Source: Symbiodinium natans (lineage: Eukaryota; Sar; Dinophyceae; Suessiales; Symbiodiniaceae). Taken from it: DNA of 64,000 nt. The position numbers and the translations under genes were made by a program. This document shows positions 10,401 through 19,341 of this stretch, piece after piece (the stretch's first letter is position 1; the number at the start of each line of letters is the position of its first letter). The stretch lies in NCBI GenBank assembly GCA_905221605.1, contig CAJNDS010001669.1:62001-126000 (forward strand), given 5' to 3'. The notes below the pieces were generated by a model, which had not been told where the DNA came from, ran no database searches, and saw nothing but the letters and a program-made list of their open reading frames with translations.

Positions 10401-11193
10401 TAGGGTTTCGGGTTCGGGGTTAAGGGTTTCTTGGGATGAACTTGACTATTGCGAACATTCCCCATAGCAAAAAAGGGATGTCAAGCGGGGTGGCAGGTTG
10501 GGTCAGGTAACCTGTGAAGGAACCTACACAAAAAAAACCTTGGTTTGGGTGGCTATTGCTCCAACGCTTGAATCTTATCTCTTCCCCACACCCTAGACCC
10601 CACACCCTGGACCCCGAACCCTAAACCCCTAACCCCTAACCCCTAAACCCTAAACCCTAAACCCTAAACCCTAAACCCTAAACCCTAAACCCTAAACGGC
10701 GCTGCCTCCCATGACGAAGCCAGCAGTGCTCAGGGCCAGTGAGCCCCGAGTTAGCCGGCTCAGCACCTGCTGCTGTGATTTCTTGGAGGTTCATGGGTAG
10801 TTAGAAGTAGGGTTTAGGGTTTAGGGTTTAGGGTTTAGGGTTTACAGTTTAGGGTTTTTTCAGTACCCTAAGTACGGTTAGAAGTTGTAAGTATACCTGC
10901 CGTACTTATAGTCCTACTCATAAGTACCCATGAACCTTCAAGTAAGGGAGGGTCCAGGAAATATGGACTTTAATTAGATCGCCCCTCACCTCCAAAAAGT
11001 GTGGTGACTTCGTTTCTTTGGTTTATTACCGCAAGAAGAACATCACAAATATGCCCTAAACCTAAACCCTGCACCCTACACCCTAAACCCCAAACCCTAA
11101 ACCCTAAACCCTAATCCCTACGCGGTTCAAGGGGCTTGTGAGTATTTGAGTTGCATGCGGGTTGATCAGCAACTCCTGATCCTCGGCCGTCAT
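7468..11193 (-). CDS. Gene 4: about 19-exon path, about 400 aa, product unknown
   Basis: The best supported long path. It starts MTAEDQELLINPHATQILTS (11122-11193), then SPHFLEVRGDLIKVHISWTL (10936-11007), a family A intron, KSQQQVLSRLTRGSLALSTA (10698-10781) and a 44-codon exon (10447-10578) with ATPLDIPFLLWGMFA. Further exons: 10167-10197, 10087-10126, 9954-10047, 9756-9817, 9532-9613, 9273-9322, 9205-9227, 8756-8795, 8557-8629, 8441-8456, 8263-8339, 8118-8151, 7978-8024, 7646-7757, 7468-7535. Near the end a hydrophobic helix ARWIFAVFFAWLVYSSAIG suggests a membrane anchor. All junction phases agree. Four donors would be GC or GA. The TAG overlaps the TAA of convergent gene 3. Frame choice in GC-rich exons (9205-9322) is uncertain. 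No family recognised. Confidence 0.5.
7857..8010. mobile_element. Family F-like foldback element with array inside
   Basis: Left end GTATCCCCTTACTTAAGGAAT and right end ATTCTTGATTAAGGGGTATG are imperfect inverted repeats. Between them lie a TTTAGGG array and a run of 16 G. It overlaps the edge of the gene 4 block 7978-8024, which lowers confidence in that exon. Confidence 0.5.
8960..9071. mobile_element. Family A foldback element, near complete
   Basis: CTACTTGGAGGTTCATGGG at one end and CCCATGAATCTCCAAGTAG at the other, with AGTAGGG/CCCTACT inner matches. Lies in an intron of gene 4. A solo right end (CCCATGAACCTCCAAG) follows at about 9131. Confidence 0.9.
9334..9501 (-). repeat. CCCTAAA array, about 24 units
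   Basis: One of the longest nearly perfect arrays, with CCCTGAA variants clustered at its right end. An oppositely oriented TTTAGGG array follows at 9627-9732. The 125 bp between them holds the gene 4 block 9532-9613. Confidence 0.98.
10782..10935 (-). mobile_element. Family A element that exactly separates two open exons
   Basis: On the minus strand the element begins GTTCATGGGTACTTATGAG right after ...TACTTGAAG and ends CATGAACCTCCAAG right before AAATCACAG. Upstream block 10936-11007 (24 codons) and downstream block 10698-10781 (28 codons) are open and join in phase 0. The element also carries a six-unit TTTAGGG array. This is the clearest case of a foldback element plus telomere array forming one intron. 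Confidence 0.7.
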
Positions 11194-12869
11194 GCTACTA
11201 AACCCTGCTGCCTCTAGGGTTTAGGGCTTTAGGGCTTTAGGATTTAGGGGTTTAGGGGTTTAGGGCTTTAGGGCCTTGAGCCCCAAAACGATGCTACGCA
11301 TATGTATGTATGTACGTATGTATGTATGCATACAATACACATACACCCTAAACCCTAAACCGTAACCCTAAACCCTAAACCCTAAATCCCAAACCCTGAA
11401 CCCTAAACCCTAAATTGCAGAGCGATGCAGAATATGGTTTCCATTCATGCTTGGCAGCAGTCTCGGCCCAATTGACTGTTATCTATAGACTGCCAGCAGT
11501 ACTCTTACTGGTCCTTAATAGGGAAGGCCGGAATGAGGCGCCCTGTATAAACCTTTAGAGGGTTTAGGGTTTAGGGTTTAGGGGTTAGGTTTTAGGGGGG
11601 TATATTTTGGGGGGATGCAAGGTACCCCATTCCCTCATTCCCTACTCAGAACTTGGGGGTACTGATCCCTTCGCCGCGCCTTCTCCATCTCGACCGTCTG
11701 CACCATGTGAGCCTGGCCGGAGAGTCCGAAGCCCCCTTAACTAAGGAATGCATCTTCAATCCAACCTAAACCCCAAAACCCTAAACCCCAAACCCTAAAA
11801 CCCAAAACCATAAACCCTAAACCCTAAACCCTAAACCCTACTAAACTCCTCTTTCAGGCCCTCGGCTGCAAGGGAGGGCCAGCCCGAATGCTTGTCCCTT
11901 CAGGGTTTCGGGTCTACCCTTGCCAGTTTAGGGTTAGGGTTTAGGGTTTAGGGTTTAGGGTTTAGGGTTTAGGGTTTAGGGTTTAGGGTTTAGGGTTTAG
12001 GGTTTAGGGTTTAGGGTTTAGGGTTTAGGGTTTAGGTTTAGGGTTTAGGTTTAGGGTTTAGGGTTTAGGGTTTAGGGTTTATGGTTTAGGGTTCAGGGTT
12101 TCGGGTTTAGGGTTTCTAAGGATCCCAAGGTGACTCGAAGGGTTTCGGAACTTCATGTCAAGCCCTGCCCGCTGCATCCCCAATTGACCTGCCAAGTACC
12201 CAGACAGCCCACTACCCCTTAGTTTGATATATCTTAGTTCATTTATGCTGAAGTGATCCCTGTCTGGTTGCAGTTCGGGATTCGGGGTTCGGGGTTCGGG
12301 GTTCGGGGTTTGGGGTTTGGGGGTTTGGGGTTTGGGGTTCAGGGTTTAGGGTTTAGGGTTTAGGGAGGGTCTAGCCAAAACCCAATACTGGGTGCTTCTC
12401 CAGGGGCCTGCCAGAGATAGAAGAACCTGAGCAGTCCAGGACAGTTTCTCGAGAGCCCAATACCCCTCCCTAAACCCTAAACCCTTAAAGGAATGGAGTC
12501 TGGGGTTTAGGGTTTAGGACTTGGGGTTGAACGTTTAGCGTTTAGGGTTTAGGGCTCGCATCCTCCCAATTCCAAGGGGGTATATAGTTCCTTGAGTACG
12601 CACTATATGGTTTAGGGTTTAGGGTTTAGGGATGGCTCTCTGGGTACAGGATCGAATATGACTTCGGGATAAGACCTTGCAAGATCTAAGTACAGCGACA
12701 GCGCAGTTTAGACAAGCCTGAAATAGGAGCAGGGCGGCTGAAATGTGGGAGTGTGCTTGAACAAGCCCAGTTGTGGAATATTGCGTTCGTGCAACGTTCT
12801 TCCCATTTCTTATTCAACTTTCTACGTTGGACTATGTACAATCAACAACTTACAACATCTAGAATGTAA
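11192..12869 (+). CDS. Gene 5: eight-exon path, about 169 aa, product unknown
   Basis: Exons 11421-11510 (30 codons, AQLTVIYRLPAVLLL hydrophobic), 11650-11706 (NLGVLIPSPRLLHLDRLHH, donor CAT|GTGAGC), 11858-11911, 12141-12195 (GFGTSCQALPAASPIDLP), 12274-12286, 12404-12443 and a 58-codon last exon 12696-12869 with LKCGSVLEQAQLWNIAFVQR ending TAA. All phases join. The start is the weak point: an ATG at 11192 gives a nine-codon first exon that overlaps the minus-strand ATG of gene 4, so the real start may lie elsewhere. The long last exon is the strongest part. No family recognised. Confidence 0.45.
11930..12115 (+). repeat. TTTAGGG array, about 26 units
   Basis: 186 bp, nearly perfect in the first two thirds, then with TTCAGGG and TTCGGGT variants. 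It lies in an intron of gene 5. A shorter array at 12280-12365 shifts from TTCGGGG to TTTGGGG to TTTAGGG. Confidence 0.98.
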
Positions 12870-12990
12870 CCTCTGAATATGATATTGCATGGTAACTCTA
12901 CTTAGAACCCCATGTAGGGTACTTGTAAGCGTCCTTATAACTACCCATGAGCATCAGCCCTAAACCCTAAATCAGGATGGTGTTGAACAC

Positions 12991-13077
12991 TCAGTTGCAG
13001 CTTAGACACTCTGCAAGATCGTAAGGTCGTGCTCGGTCGGCCACACGGCGGACGGCGAATCGCTTCGTGGCGCGCTC
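12991..13077 (-). CDS. Candidate last exon of an unplaced minus-strand gene
   Basis: After acceptor GTGTTTAG| an open frame of 28 codons, ERATKRFAVRRVADRARPYD then LAECLSCN, ends in TGA. It is arginine-rich. It could be a further 3' exon of gene 6 if the gene 6 stop at 13745 is bypassed by a donor at TCT|GTGCGC. It converges with gene 5. Confidence 0.3.
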   Translation of the reverse strand, partial: ERATKRFAVRRVADRARPYDLAECLSCN

Positions 13078-13127
13078 CTAAACACACAGCCCTATTGCAG
13101 CAGACTTTCTTACTTCGACTATGTATG

Positions 13128-13250
13128 GGGAGTTCTCAAAACTAGGGTCCCTTTTGGGGCGCCCTAAATATCAGGGGCCGCCTTGTTATAGTGACCCCAA
13201 AAGGGACCATTTTTTGGAGTAGTGGTTATATAGGGTAAGAGAGGGACATA
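13128..13250. mobile_element. Family L element copy
   Basis: GGGTCCCTTTTGGGG and CCCCAAAAGGGACC form an inverted pair inside the element. The body matches 2326-2440 in order. Lies between the candidate exons at 12991 and 13537. Confidence 0.5.
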
Positions 13251-13536
13251 TCCAGGGTTGTATTAGGGATTCAGGCCACAGGAGGTTGAAAAAAAACCCT
13301 AAACCCTAAACCCTAAACTCTAAACTGTAAACCCTGAACCCTGAACCCTAAACCCTACATAAACCCTAAACCCTAAACCCCCCTGAGATTGTCAGAGCCA
13401 CGATCCGGGTTTAAGGTCCATGGTTTAGGGTTTAGGGTTTTGGGTTTCTGGCTGTGAAGAACCCGTATTTTCCAGAATGCTTAACCAAGGAATATTCCCT
13501 AAGTCACGGAGCCAGAATTTCGAAGGGTTCCTGTGA

Positions 13537-13615
13537 TTAACTTAGAGCAAAAGAAGAGATTGCAAGTTCGCATTGAAGATTATTATAATGCTTTGAGGGG
13601 CAAAAGGAGGGACCC
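13537..13615 (-). CDS. Candidate terminal exon, 25 codons
   Basis: After acceptor CCTGCTAG| the frame reads GPSFCPSKHYNNLQCELAIS and ends SFALS plus TAA. Its last ten codons resemble the end of the gene 6 path at 13745 (AQLISSVRS), hinting at a duplicated 3' end. The following intergenic stretch to 13744 holds K-like fragments and no clear gene. Confidence 0.3.
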
Positions 13616-13744
13616 CTAGCAGGGAGCCTTAATCTTATTCCCCTACATAACCCCGATAAATACCTTATACAGTCCCACAAGTAGCCCCCCCAAATAAACC
13701 TTAAATAATAACCCCTATAATCCCTCAACCCTAAACCCTAAATG

Positions 13745-16700
13745 TTATGAGCGCACAGAAGAGATTAACTGGGCGCTCGTGAAGTTAACAATAAAATGTA
13801 CCGCGGGCACGAAGACTATTGATACGATATGGGGGTTTACGAAAATAGGGGGTACCTTGTTGGGGTCATGATTATAAGGGGATCCTACTATTTGGGGGTT
13901 TATATTCGGGGTCCCCTTTCCGTAAACCCCCATATGCCTGCACCCCGCCCCAGTAAACTCAAGAAGCTAACCGCTGTCTAGAGGAGATAACTTGCATTGC
14001 TGAGTTGTGAAGGTACCAGCCGGGAGAGAGAATCGAATGAGGGTGTGTTTGCGTGAAAAGACCTGCAAAACCTCTCTGTTGTTTTGGGCGTTCGTGAACA
14101 CCATCAAAAACTCGTTGCAAAGAAGCGAGTCGCGGAGCCTATGGTTCAGGCAAATTCCAAAACAGTAAGCCCGAAACCCGAAACCCTACACCATCCTTAA
14201 GCTACTTTGGCACCATGTCCAAAACCCTAAACCCTAAACCCTAAACCCTAAACCCTAAACCCTAAACCCTAAACCCTAAACCCTAAACCCACGCTTCAAG
14301 CGCTCTGCCCCCCCCCCCCCTCCCTCCACCCCACGAAACCATGTCCTGGAGCACCCTGAGCCAGCCTTGGATAGGGGTTTAGAGGGTTTAGGGTTTAGGG
14401 TTTAGGGTTTAGGGTTTAGGGTTTAGGGTTTCGGGTCGCTTCGAGCCGGGTACTTTTTTCAAGGGAACTTAGGACCCAAGTAGCAAACGGGTAGCACGGG
14501 GCCTATTAAGTCAGTTTAGGGTCAACTGAGTAGGTTTTGGGTTTAGGGGTTTCTTGACCTGTGGTCAAGGCGCCCCCCCCTCCCCTCTCAAAAGACGAGG
14601 TTGGCCTTGTAATGTAGACCCTCAGAAAAACTTAATCCTAAACAGGGTCCTCCTAAATGCAGGCGTGGTTTGGGGTTGAGGGTTTAGGAGCTTGGGTTTA
14701 GGACTTATGGCAAGGGACTAACCCTAGTAGGGTTATGAGTAGAGATACCTGAACCCTGAACCCTGAACCCTAAACCCTAAACCCTAAACCCACTGAGACA
14801 CCATGAACCTCCAAGTAAGATCCGTCAGGTAGCCGGAGAATGTGGTGAAGCGCAGCCATCGGTTTTCGGCAGCCTGCCCAGAGTGCTCCCAAACCCTAAG
14901 CCCTAAGCCCTAAACCCTAAACCCTGAACCCTGAACCCTAAACCGAAAAAACCCTGAACCCTAAACCCTAAGCCCGAAGGCCTAAGCCTTGAAAGTAAGA
15001 GCCCTGCATCAAGGGTTTGTATGCCCAGTCCCTTCAAGAGGACTCACCAACAGTGTTCCAAGGGGCCCTATATATACTTGTCAATAAACATCATAAAGGC
15101 CATACCAGACGTAGTTGAAGGTGTAATCCTTAACTTCAACCCTAAACCCTAAACCCTAAACCCTAAACTCTAAACCCTAAACCCTAAACCCTAAGTGTAA
15201 TCCTTAACTTTAACTAAGGGAAGTTGGCCCCTCTGGGCGTGAGGGCACGACAGGGTTAGGCTTTAGGGTTTAGGGTTTAGGGTTTCGGGTTTTAGGGTTT
15301 AGGGTTTAGGGTTTCGGGTTTAGGGTTTAGGGATGCGCAGGGTGACATTATAAAAATAACCTATTGCGCATCAGCGGTCCTTCTCTTGGGGACTCTTAAG
15401 AGGGAGTCTTTGGGATGTCCCGCCCCATGTTACTAGCAGTCCTTAATTAGGATGAGATCATGGGGCTTTAGGGTTTAGGGTTTAGGGTTTAGGGTTTAGG
15501 GTTTAGGGTGCTATAGTCGCTAGTCAGGACTGGTAGCATAGAGGGGGAAACATCCCAACTTTGGGGTATATTGGGGTACAAGGGGCGATCTTCACTTCTG
15601 GAAACTCCTAGCTTGGGAACACCGAAACCCCTAAACCCTACACCCTAAACCCTCAAACCCTCAAACCCTACCGGCCTGGCACTTCGCAATTGTGAACTTC
15701 CTGGCGCTGGGGACCCACCGTTGGGTGTATAGGATTGCGGGTGCACCCGCATGCAAGTCATCACCAAGTAACCTAAGCCCAAACCCTAAACCCTAAACCC
15801 TAAACCCTAAACCCTAAACCCTAAACCCTAAACCCTAAACCCTAAACCCTAAACCCTAAACCCTAAACCCTAAACCCTAAACCCTAAACCCTAACCCTAA
15901 GCCCTAAATTAGACCCCAAACCCTAGGAAAGAAACAGCAGCCCTTGTTTGAATAAAGGGGCTTCTGAGGCAACCTACCCCCCCCCCCCCCCCCCCAAAAA
16001 AAAAAAAAAAAAGGAAGGAGGGCCTGTACTTATGGGAATACCCGATCGGGGAGGGGTTGATTATGTAGGTGCGCCTGACTCAACATTCCCACAGCAAACT
16101 GCGCAACTGAACTGTATCCTCCCCTTAGAAGCCTCAGCAAAAATTATAGGGGAACCCCCAATGTAGATCCCCAAATAGTAGGGTCCCCTTATAATCAGGA
16201 CCCAAATAAGGTACCCCTAATTTCGGAAACCCCCATGTGTGTGTGTGTGCACACCATTGGGCTCTAGATAACCAGAAAATGCAAACAGAACTCCTAGAAA
16301 TAAGACGATGGAAATCCTTGAGAAAGGGCCATGTTATAGGATCATGTAGTCTTTGTTTTGCAATATAAACTGTCTTCCTACAACCTAAATAATCTAAAGC
16401 TGAACCCTGAACAGCGTGACGTTGTCCCTAAAGCTCATATAACAACGGGAGCTGTCCAATCCCCCTTTAGGCGTTAGCCTTGTGGCCGACTACCATGTCA
16501 AGAAGTCTCCGGGCACTTACCACTACAACAAAGGCGCCTCGTTTTACATTCGTAAATCAACTCGCCAAGGCATGATTCAATCAGCAGATCAGGGTTTACA
16601 GTTTAGGGTGTTAGGTGTCGAACCTGTTTCCGTCTTACAATCCTGTAAGCCCTGAACTCTAAACCCTAAACCCCAAACCCTCAACCCCAAACCCTCAAAC

Positions 16701-17166
16701 CCTGAACACCAAACCCTAAACCCTGAACCCTAAACCCCCTTGTCCGTACCCCTCGGCCATCCTTGTCAACTCGATACGCTGACAAACAGCCGTCCACATT
16801 TCCTGGCCAGGGCAGCTGCGAAGAAAAAAGAATACTCTACCCACCTTTGCAGTAGACCCTGGAAAAAAAGTATATACTTTTTAGGTATAAGTATCTATAG
16901 TAGGAGCCCAGAACCAAAAAAAGTATTAAAGTATAGTACTCCAAAACCCAGTCTATTTGCTGAAGAACCACCCAAACAATAACAGGAGATTGCAATTCAT
17001 ACGGCCTGGCTAGCGGAGGAATTACGCCAAACCCGAAGCCCAACACCCAAAACCCTAAATCCAAAACCCTAAACCCTAAACCCCAAACCCTAAACCCTAA
17101 AACCCAAAACCCTAAACCCCAAACCCGCTCAGACCCTGCCTCTGCTTCGGTCATGGCCTTGGTCAT
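13745..17166 (-). CDS. Gene 6: about 16-exon path, about 350 aa, product unknown
   Basis: Exons in order 17135-17166, 16948-17005, 16750-16844, 16624-16642, 16521-16560, 16231-16399, 16073-16132, 15922-15963, 15672-15772, 15560-15607, 15361-15394, 15078-15128, 15003-15031, 14809-14873, 14017-14138, 13938-13957, 13745-13815. Strong parts: PYELQSPVIVWVVLQQIDW followed by VGRVFFFLRSCPGQEMWTAV across a family C intron; a 55-codon exon with DPITWPFLKDFHRLISRSS; GDDLHAGAPAILYTQRWVP; PMAALHHILRLPDGSYLE; and a 40-codon exon with SLQRVFDGVHERPKQQR. One donor is a perfect GTAAGT (16520). GC donors are needed at three sites. Introns contain C, K, B and A elements and a poly-T/poly-G tract. Start and last two exons are least certain. 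No family recognised. Confidence 0.48.
13832..13937. mobile_element. Family K foldback element
   Basis: Ends CGATATGGGGGTTTACG and CGTAAACCCCCATATG are inverted repeats, with an inner GGATCCTACTA motif. Relatives at 16143-16238, 43763-43862 and 53310-53625. It lies in the last intron of the gene 6 path. Confidence 0.8.
15121..15214. repeat. Telomere array flanked by 20-bp direct repeats
   Basis: GTGTAATCCTTAACTTCAAC (15121-15140) and GTGTAATCCTTAACTTTAAC (15195-15214) differ at one base and bracket a 54-bp CCCTAAA array. This is what a target site duplication around an inserted array looks like. The duplicated bases include the gene 6 acceptor and the first bases of its exon at 15078-15128. 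Confidence 0.9.
15411..15563. mobile_element. Family B foldback element with telomere array inside
   Basis: Starts TTGGGATGTCCCGCCCC and ends AGGGGGAAACATCCCAA. Subterminal TACTAGCAGTCCTTAAT and CAGGACTGGTAGCATA also pair. A TTTAGGG array (15467-15508) sits in the centre. In gene 6 the donor would be CCCAAA|GTTGGGATG, so the element edge supplies the GT. Confidence 0.85.
15777..15925 (-). repeat. CCCTAAA array, about 19 units
   Basis: Nearly perfect array ending in CCCTAAG and CCCAAACCCTAGG. In gene 6 the donor of the exon 15922-15963 is the GT at its right edge (AGG|GTTTGGGG read on the minus strand). Confidence 0.98.
15977..16012. repeat. Homopolymer pair C19 then A17
   Basis: Nineteen C directly followed by seventeen A. 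On the minus strand it is a T-run then G-run near the 3' end of a predicted gene 6 intron, just before acceptor TTGCCTCAG|. A similar C28-A11 pair occurs inside a family P element at 52453-52491. Confidence 0.97.
16143..16238. mobile_element. Family K foldback element
   Basis: Left AGGGGAACCCCCAATGTAGA and right TTCGGAAACCCCCATG with inner GTAGGGTCCCCTTATAATCA. It forms most of the predicted gene 6 intron between the 55-codon and 19-codon exons, with minus-strand donor GG|GTTTCCG and acceptor GCTGAG|. Confidence 0.75.
16843..16951 (-). mobile_element. Family C element acting as a phase 0 intron
   Basis: On the minus strand GACTGG|GTTTTGGAGTAC opens and TCTACTGCAAAG|GTGGG closes it. The 5' exon reads VIVWVVLQQIDW and the 3' exon reads VGRVFFFLRSCPGQEM, both open in the same phase for 19 and 31 codons. 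The exact match of element edge to splice boundary is the point of interest. Confidence 0.7.
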
Positions 17167-17282
17167 TGTAAGGACTGCTGCCTTCCGCCAGGACAAGTGG
17201 TTAGGGTTTAGGGTTTAGGGTTTAAGGGTTTTAGGGTTTTAGGGTTTTAGGGTTTTAGGGTTTAGGGTTTAGGGTGTAGGGT

Positions 17283-19280
17283 TTAGGGTTTAGGGTGCAA
17301 TCTGCTACAGCGGAGAGTAGGGTTCAGGGTTGAGTGTGCCCCGTTTGGAACATACCCCTCCCCCCTCCCCTCCCTTTTGATTTCTGGGTTTAGGGTTTAG
17401 GGTTTAGGGTTTAGGGTTTAGGGTAAAACCCAGAAATCAAAACCTCAAGTAGACCCAAAGATACCCAAACCCCCGAATTAAGGAATGCTATATACCTCAA
17501 ATCATGCTGAGGATCCGCATGTAGCATAAGGTATAATCCTGAACCAAGCAGTCTGGGCGCTCTTGGCGATTGATGTCTACGCGCTGTCGGGAGGATGCAG
17601 AATCCAGACCCAAAACTCCATAATTAATGAGGGGTGTTGCAAGCCTAAACCCTAGACCCTCTAATCCTGAAACCTAAACCCTAAACCTCAAACCCTGAAC
17701 CCTAAACCCTAAACCCTAAACCCATCTAAGCCTACTAGCCTTGGCTTGATCTTGCAAGAGCGCGCGATTGTCGTAGATCTTCTCCTCAGTGGGCGGGTTG
17801 ATTCCCGACCTCCTATAGTCTAGAACCCTAAACCCTAAACCCTAAACCCTAAACCCTAAACCCTAAACCCTACACCCTAAACCCTAAACCCTAAACCGAA
17901 GTACTTCTGCGGTGGGGCCCAGTGCAGAGCACTGGCAAAGCCACTAACAAACTTTAGAGACTAAACCCTCAACCCTAAACCCTATAAACCCTGCAAACCC
18001 TGATACTCATAAACCCTTACCCGAAACCTTATTATAAACCCTATAAAGCCTATAAACCCTAATTAAACCCGCAACCATACTTCTATCCCTAAACCCTAAG
18101 CCCTAAGCCCTAAACCCTACTTCTGTGCCTTTTCCTGTCTTGTGACTTGGTACTGCCAAAGCTCCTCCTCCGAGCGTGGATCTTCGCTCTCCTCTTCCTG
18201 GCGCGACACCGTGACACAGAGAAGCTGCGGTCTATACCGTTTAGGGTTTAGGGTTTAGGGGCCTTGATACTTAGAAGAGGGTTCTGGGGGTGTTATTGTA
18301 GTAGAATTTTGAATTTACAGATGGACAAGAACGGAATACGATACGTACTTAACCCCAGAAACCCTAAACCCTAAATATTTCGACCCCTATTTTATAAACG
18401 TTCACCCTACTGCAACTCTAAACCCTAAACCCTAAACCCTAAAGCCTAAAGCCTAAACCCTAAAGCCGGAGTTCCTGCCTCGTCCTCCAGCCACCGATCG
18501 CACTGAACGGAGAAGCTATCTCGTTCCGCATCTTCCTTGGGCTCCGCGCTTTCAGATTGGGATGTTCCCCCTTATACTTACCGGGGTTTAGGGTTTAGGG
18601 TTTAGGGTAGTTTAGGGTTTAGGGTCCTTAATAGGGATTGCAGTAGGCGTACTATAATTCCGAATAAGGACTGTTAGTATAATTAGCGGAAACATCCCAA
18701 CTTTCAGACATTAAGCCCTCCAGCTTTCTTGCATGATGGGACTCCAAGGAGATTTTAAGAAGTGTTGAGACTTGCTGAATGTTTCGTCAAGGTCTAGGAT
18801 GTAGGTGTTGGTTCTTCTAGCCGACTCGCATAAGGGCGATGCACCACATCTGGTGACCTTCAGAGCCAGAACCAAAGCAGAAACCTAACACCAAAGCCCA
18901 GCCGCAAACAAGACCCCTCCCAAACCCTAGCAGCATAACGCCCTAAGTCCTGAAATGCAAGAGAAGCCCTAACAACCATCTGCCAAACATAAGCGCCAAA
19001 CCCGTAACCCCTATACCCTAAACCCGGAACCAAGTCCGAGTTGCGATGAGGAATCGCAGTCGTCGCGGGGAGGACACGGACGGCAACTGTGCTCATGAGG
19101 CTTCGGCTTATGAGGTTTAGGATTCTAAACTCCAAGACATAAAACCCGAAACCTCGAAATTCGCCCCAACTCACGCTTGGTTGGGGTTTAGGATTTGGAA
19201 ACCCTGTCAGGAACCCCCTCCCCCCCCCCACATGCCTGTGAACAACAGGGCCGAAGGTTCATGAACATATGCCTCGCCAT
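17283..19280 (-). CDS. Gene 7: eight-exon path, about 207 aa, possible DxDxT motif
   Basis: Starts MARHMFMNLRPCCSQ (19236-19280, GC donor), then 18926-18979 (MVVRASLAFQDLGRYAAR), a 47-codon exon 18717-18857, 18467-18541, 18121-18224 (34 codons, acidic RQEEESEDPRSEEELWQYQV), 17722-17812 (NPPTEEKIYDNRALLQDQAK), 17545-17583 and 17283-17357, whose stop lies in CCCTAA of an array. The 47-codon exon contains YILDLDETFSK. ILDLDET matches the DxDx(T/V) signature of FCP1/NIF-type HAD phosphatases, but no other motif of that family was found, so this is only a hint. The last exon is weak. A block at 19024-19100 is also open and may be an extra exon. Confidence 0.42.
17375..17442. repeat. Telomere array inside a 17-bp perfect inverted repeat
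   Basis: TTTTGATTTCTGGGTTT at 17375-17391 and its exact complement at 17426-17442 enclose only TTTAGGG units. It looks like a minimal foldback element whose whole interior is telomere motif. It lies near the 3' end of gene 7. Confidence 0.9.
17466..17560. mobile_element. Family F fragment
   Basis: AATTAAGGAATGCTATATAC, TCAAATCATGCTGAGGATCC and AAGGTATAATCCTGAA match the family F body at 6140-6200. On the minus strand the exon at 17545-17583 abuts it with donor TTG|GTTCAGG. Confidence 0.6.
17905..17968. repeat. Dispersed repeat Q, copy 1
   Basis: GTGCAGAGCACTGGCAAAGC followed by CTTTAGAGACTAA recurs on the opposite strand at 20012-20075. It can be read as open exon sequence but its repetition suggests an element fragment, so it was left in a gene 7 intron. 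Confidence 0.7.
18557..18701. mobile_element. Family B foldback element with telomere array inside
   Basis: ATTGGGATGTTCCCCCTTATACT at the left and AAACATCCCAA at the right, with GTCCTTAATAGGGATTG and AATAAGGACTGTTAGTATAA pairing inside. Short TTTAGGG arrays at 18585-18627 interrupt it. It fills a gene 7 intron. Confidence 0.85.
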
Positions 19281-19341
19281 GCACATAGGGTCTGAGTCCT
19301 GAGGTAACAGGCTTTGGGCTGGAAGCCCTGTACCCTGAATC

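Noticed and set aside
15672..15761. Minus-strand start MTCMRVHPQSYTPNGG as the start of gene 6
   Set aside because: Another frame of the same block is open further, follows an AG, and joins exons on both sides, so the ATG was judged internal noise.
15948..16166. Plus-strand frame PVLMGIPDRGGVDYV and following exon
   Set aside because: It can be spliced in phase, but the opposite strand gives longer exons (19 and 55 codons) that fit gene 6 and use the same family K boundaries.
17897..17943. Exon reading WLCQCSALGPTAEVL for gene 7
   Set aside because: The block is part of dispersed repeat Q, and the neighbouring exons join in phase without it.
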